From Rhynchopus sp. YZ270_cl-10 (taxonomy: Eukaryota; Euglenozoa; Diplonemea; Diplonemida; Diplonemidae), in the NCBI GenBank assembly GCA_964035575.1, contig OZ037876.1, positions 1-64,000 on the forward strand: a DNA stretch of 64,000 bases, written 5' to 3'. The position numbers were made by a program, and so were the translations under genes. The notes beneath the pieces were generated by a model. That model had not been told where the DNA came from and searched no databases. It saw nothing but the letters and a program-made list of their open reading frames with translations. Of the stretch, positions 61,601-64,000 are shown in pieces. Position 1 is the first letter of the stretch, and each line of letters opens with the position of its first letter.

Positions 61601-64000
61601 GGTCCATGTCCTCTGCAGACGGTGCCACATCTACCTCCACACACGGCTCCCGCTTCAGGGTGGCAATCCCTACACACATAGCACCCCGCTCCAGAAAGGA
61701 AGATGCGACCTTTTTCTGGTACGCCACCGCAATGCTCTCCCGGATGCGCAACTCTGCCGACCCTGTCAGGTGCGACGTCTGTCCCGTCGTCAGGCCTCCA
61801 AGCTGCGCAATCAAGAGGTTCGCCTCGTCGCCTGCACCCCCGAAGGCTTCAAACACAATAGGGGAGAACTTGGTGTTGATCTTGTTCAAATCCCGCTCGT
61901 GCTTCTCCCGTTTGACCTGGCCCTGGTTCTTCGCCGACCAGCCCACAAACTTCGAGGCCCCTGTTCTGTAGGAAGGCAAAGTGGGGCACACGTGGGTGAT
62001 GTCCAAACAACGAGGTCCATTTTCCGCCACTCCTACTGGGAGGTAGACGTCGCCTGGCCGCTTCTTCGACTCCAAATCCACTCTCACGGTCTCCTCCAAA
62101 GCAGGGTCCAAGCCCGCCCCTTGAGCCGCTCGGTACACCGAATCCCGCAAGGCGTTGTGGCGGGCGACGCGGTGTTTGGAGTAGGGGCAGCCAAAGGTGT
62201 GGTCGCCAAAGGAGTCCATGACAACCCTTTTCTGCCCCCCCTGACATGCCGAGCAAGTCGTTCCCTCCGCATGGATGGCCACCCCTAGTCGGAAACGGGT
62301 CACAACCGCAAAGTCCGCTGAAGACATCTGGTTCCTTGCTGAGGGTGTCGCCGTGAGGTACGTCCCAGAAAGCGGCAGGAGAAGGGACTTCATCCGTGCT
62401 CGGTCTCGCATGCAGAGCTGTTGCATCAACTTGTCTGCCTGGGCGTCAATCACCGCAGATGACAGACTCTGCTGCTCCAGGATCTTCTTCGGCTGAGCCC
62501 TGTCCACGTGAAACGCCACCGGTACCCTGGAGTTGTACTCCTCAGCCGCGCTGTTCCATCTCTCCTCATCCCAGGTGAAGGCAGGGTCCAAGGCCTGCGA
62601 CAGTTGCAGGTTCCCTGACTGAGAGGCGAGGGACGCAGCCGTCCGATGGTCCACTGTGCGACGGATACCCAGCCCCCCAAGCGCCACAGGAAGCGCCGCC
62701 TGCGCCCTTGCCAACTCCGGCAGCGCCCCATCCGGGTCATGCAGAAGCGCAGCCAGGCACCTGTCGATCAGGTCGTCAAAGGCCGTCAGGTACTCCGCGC
62801 ACTGTGGGATCCCCCGCATGTAGAACACCATGCGGCAGTAGCCTTCGCAGTATCTCAGTACGTAGAAGGCTGCCTGGGAGTCCCCGAGGTCCACAAGGGC
62901 TTCCAGGTTGCGGCGGGAATCGTCCACCTTCTGGGCCATGTACTCCTCGCAGAAAGCCGCAGACCCAATGGGGATGCCCAAGAAGTCGAACCCATCCACA
63001 TCCAACAGCCGGAACCCGCCTTCACCCATGGCGTCCTGTCCACCCTCGTTCAACGTGAACCCCACGGCCTCGAGATCCTCCTTGGAGACGCCACCAGTGG
63101 AGATGAGCTCACACTTGTTCGCGTTCACCTCCAACCCCAGTTCGGAGCTACGAGTGCACAGAACCTGGTACGCCTCAAAAACCGCCTTAGGGGACCCCCG
63201 CAGAGAGCCGTCATCGAGGTACCACAAAGTCCCATCCAGGCCTGGGTGCCCCTTCAGCTCTAGCGCCATCTGGTGGATGGTCAGGGAGAAGAGAAGCGGG
63301 CCCAAGGGATCTCCTTGTTGAGCTCCGCGCTGTGACCTTATGGTATCCCCACCATAAAACAGGCTGGAGGGCTCCAGGTAACACCATCGCACCCATGGGG
63401 CCAGCTCGGGGAGGTTGGCGTCGACCGCTCTTAGCATCGACAGGCGGTCTACGCAGTTGAACGCGTTACGGTAGTCAATTTTCAAAATGACTTTACCTTT
63501 TCCGCGGTTGCGCACGGCGTACTGCGAGATAACATCAGTCGCCACTGCCGCCCCCCTTGCCGTTGCCACCCCCACCTGGTTCCCTCGAAGAAGAAGCGTC
63601 CTAGCAGGCACCCGCACTCGCGCCGACAGAATCTTTCCCACCAGTCTGCGGAGAGTGTCCCCAACCGCAATCGGACGCACGTCCTCCTCCAGGCCCGGCC
63701 CCTTTGCAGGCTTCCGGAGAGCCACCAAGTTAGCGCCGGCGAAGAACTCAGCCACCTCCACTGGAGCATTTCCTCGTGCCAAAGACGTCAACACTGCGGC
63801 CAGCGCTGCCAAAGTGCCCTTAGCCCGCCTCTGTAGGCGAAGTGTACGAAGGTGCGCGCCCGTCACGTTCGAGGGACCCGCCGCCGATGACTTCGGCATG
63901 CTCCGCAGGGCCTTCATCACCTCCACCACTGTCACCGGTGGGACCTCCTGAGGCTGGGGCCAATCCGCCTGCTCCAGGGCCTTGGAGTCGGCAGCGGCTG
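58656..64000 (-). CDS. Element B polyprotein: RT, RLE, OTU-like, zinc finger, coiled coil (partial)
   Basis: More than 1759 residues; the frame is still open at the window edge (numbering from the GTG at 63935). RT about 1-290: VRPIAVG, KIDYRNAFN 152, GAQQGDPLGP 204, YLDD 239-242. CCHC C561, C564, H579, C583. RLE: RHNALRD 592, KRPGDVYL 625 (D629), LDITHV (D645). OTU-like about 876-1012: AGDCAFEALLFATG (C888), TWADAIAVAG, VVLLLHSG, GHYEPL (H1006). Cys/His finger 1055-1090. Gln/Lys-rich coiled coil about 1130-1290. Acidic stretch DDDEQEQEED. Ser runs and a Gly/Lys/Arg-rich end (GRNGRGGGQKG). No frame break is visible. Confidence 0.9.
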   Translation of the reverse strand, partial: AAADSKALEQADWPQPQEVPPVTVVEVMKALRSMPKSSAAGPSNVTGAHLRTLRLQRRAKGTLAALAAVLTSLARGNAPVEVAEFFAGANLVALRKPAKGPGLEEDVRPIAVGDTLRRLVGKILSARVRVPARTLLLRGNQVGVATARGAAVATDVISQYAVRNRGKGKVILKIDYRNAFNCVDRLSMLRAVDANLPELAPWVRWCYLEPSSLFYGGDTIRSQRGAQQGDPLGPLLFSLTIHQMALELKGHPGLDGTLWYLDDGSLRGSPKAVFEAYQVLCTRSSELGLEVNANKCELISTGGVSKEDLEAVGFTLNEGGQDAMGEGGFRLLDVDGFDFLGIPIGSAAFCEEYMAQKVDDSRRNLEALVDLGDSQAAFYVLRYCEGYCRMVFYMRGIPQCAEYLTAFDDLIDRCLAALLHDPDGALPELARAQAALPVALGGLGIRRTVDHRTAASLASQSGNLQLSQALDPAFTWDEERWNSAAEEYNSRVPVAFHVDRAQPKKILEQQSLSSAVIDAQADKLMQQLCMRDRARMKSLLLPLSGTYLTATPSARNQMSSADFAVVTRFRLGVAIHAEGTTCSACQGGQKRVVMDSFGDHTFGCPYSKHRVARHNALRDSVYRAAQGAGLDPALEETVRVDLESKKRPGDVYLPVGVAENGPRCLDITHVCPTLPSYRTGASKFVGWSAKNQGQVKREKHERDLNKINTKFSPIVFEAFGGAGDEANLLIAQLGGLTTGQTSHLTGSAELRIRESIAVAYQKKVASSFLERGAMCVGIATLKREPCVEVDVAPSAEDMDRFGRRSAGAVEPLCDDANPDDDMSRPAPDRSEEQQGKRKRDVKPDHVEPPRKRTGRFDSATVIPEGPGLDVVREWEFLRECPAAQRPRATEQAAKLGASKVTWSFVAGDCAFEALLFATGRTDLSVEGLRQAAVKKVQGRADLSSAAVPNFGVWQRLMTSGDRGDQRTWADAIAVAGAGEALEVSVVILNEFARPSLMVPRKRPKAVVLLLHSGDQDAADGSGSIPGHYEPLTMDPALQQHILSFEATGGKGECQSERPMAFVGAREAEASNTFLQCEQCSKLFDASDAHFCCHTCGGLACLHCAQGSKHCPLSQIGRAEYFSALSFLHSNVPAQAASAEGSGDPPPKRAPSPAVPAPEGEDVEEVDTPMAGEEGQQAEQKQQKHEKQRKQQKQQQQKADQEKKEALQRASDAWQQALEVRREHRRSWGPDLAALRGTFGDRQQELSHFLEEQNVRLDQAKAADRHRVEELTARHKRELAEDAKRMHAQYLEDCDRHPEAGESLRAEYDRQRCERHYAFAAKHESEQKATTLLLTAVNLSRQLEAERMVAYGRCFGVVCEGRLFLPCHAVRRAVGDDPEGLEPDCVGDWMALFGPQGASPCPGEFLYCWATQQPWSGNGEGDGDCPESVVARQAVRKIAGEAGYCDTWGKTSAVIVVREGRVSWGTPSRDQLEEEVGRQAEAADSEVRVKVEEMDDDEQEQEEDLDTAMEGADRSLALSVEGIPDQKKQARVRELLRAQSEAWMWTEEERTERGGLFPCLTMGSPVPSSVTKWISLFHYRQGEKQDGRPLLSLPLSTATFTQWYEVMKVVGLHEWSVKEKCKAKSTLHALTDNRSSRGQAFAAESTRRENEARAAREGIGRQPQASSSSSSSSTSAGRGTTTSIAQPAVSTSSSSSSAGRGNATSSAQPAPSPAPKGPQRHAAQGRSNTSNVFTDAVAQATQHVLSPQVVQRGRNGRGGGQKGRQSGGKQGQKGNKRNKRH

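Larger units (their letters stand above)
57699..64000 (-). mobile_element. RLE-type LINE with OTU domain, element B (runs off the window)
   Basis: Second member of the same LINE family, only distantly similar to element A in protein. The RT to C-terminus region is in one frame. The 3' UTR is about 930 nt (58655-57724; AT-rich, no gene) and ends in A25. The N-terminal half lies beyond the right edge. Its tail sits within element A's coding region, so it either inserted into A or inserted next to a 5'-truncated A. Confidence 0.88.

Overview
The window comes from a euglenozoan protist, most likely a diplonemid. The deciding evidence is a set of spliced-leader (SL) RNA genes. Their 38-nt exon runs from CCAACGATTT to TACTTCATTG and is followed directly by a GTATGG splice donor, Sm-like sequence, a terminal hairpin and a T run. 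Kinetoplastid SL exons share the TTTCTGTACT core, but the CCAACGATTT start matches what I recall of diplonemids. That genus-level call is from memory.

Layout. (1) 1-2833: an 8-bp satellite, (GGGTTTGC)n. (2) 2832-25215: unit 1 of a 22.4-kb tandem duplication. It holds almost the whole small-RNA set of the cell: three 5S rRNA genes, twelve tRNA genes, U1, U5, U4 (twice), U2, U6, 7SL (SRP RNA), five SL RNA genes and at least two unassigned small RNA genes. About 6.7 kb of hairpin-rich and satellite DNA follows. (3) 25216-about 45545: unit 2, nearly identical. It differs by a 12-nt deletion inside the LINE, the loss of two 401-bp repeats, an early end in the satellite and a few single-base changes. 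(4) 45545-51575: an AT-rich palindrome at the duplication breakpoint, non-coding DNA, a DNA transposon with inverted ends, a short inverted-repeat element, and an unknown gene with a broken head-to-head copy. (5) 51575-64000: two LINEs of a restriction-like-endonuclease (RLE) family carrying OTU-protease domains, on the minus strand and arranged end to end or nested.

Two promoter classes can be read by comparison. U1, U2, U4, U5 and all SL RNA genes carry a box close to GCTTCCC about 48-50 bp upstream, presumably an RNA polymerase II PSE. U6, 7SL and the unassigned RNAs instead carry an element ACCCTGACCC...ACAAGAC...GTCTTGT whose end lies 23-24 bp before the start, presumably polymerase III.

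In each unit a 6.1-kb I/ingi-type LINE (APE endonuclease, RT, RNase H) has landed in the U5-U4 gene pair. Its 5' end is a complete SL exon, so the integrated copy was made from a trans-spliced RNA. Its poly(A) tail begins at the T-run terminator of U4. The insertion is flanked by a perfect 680-bp direct repeat that contains the whole U4 gene and the U5 promoter. The insertion therefore gave the cell a second U4 gene and left the LINE 14 nt downstream of a duplicated U5 start.
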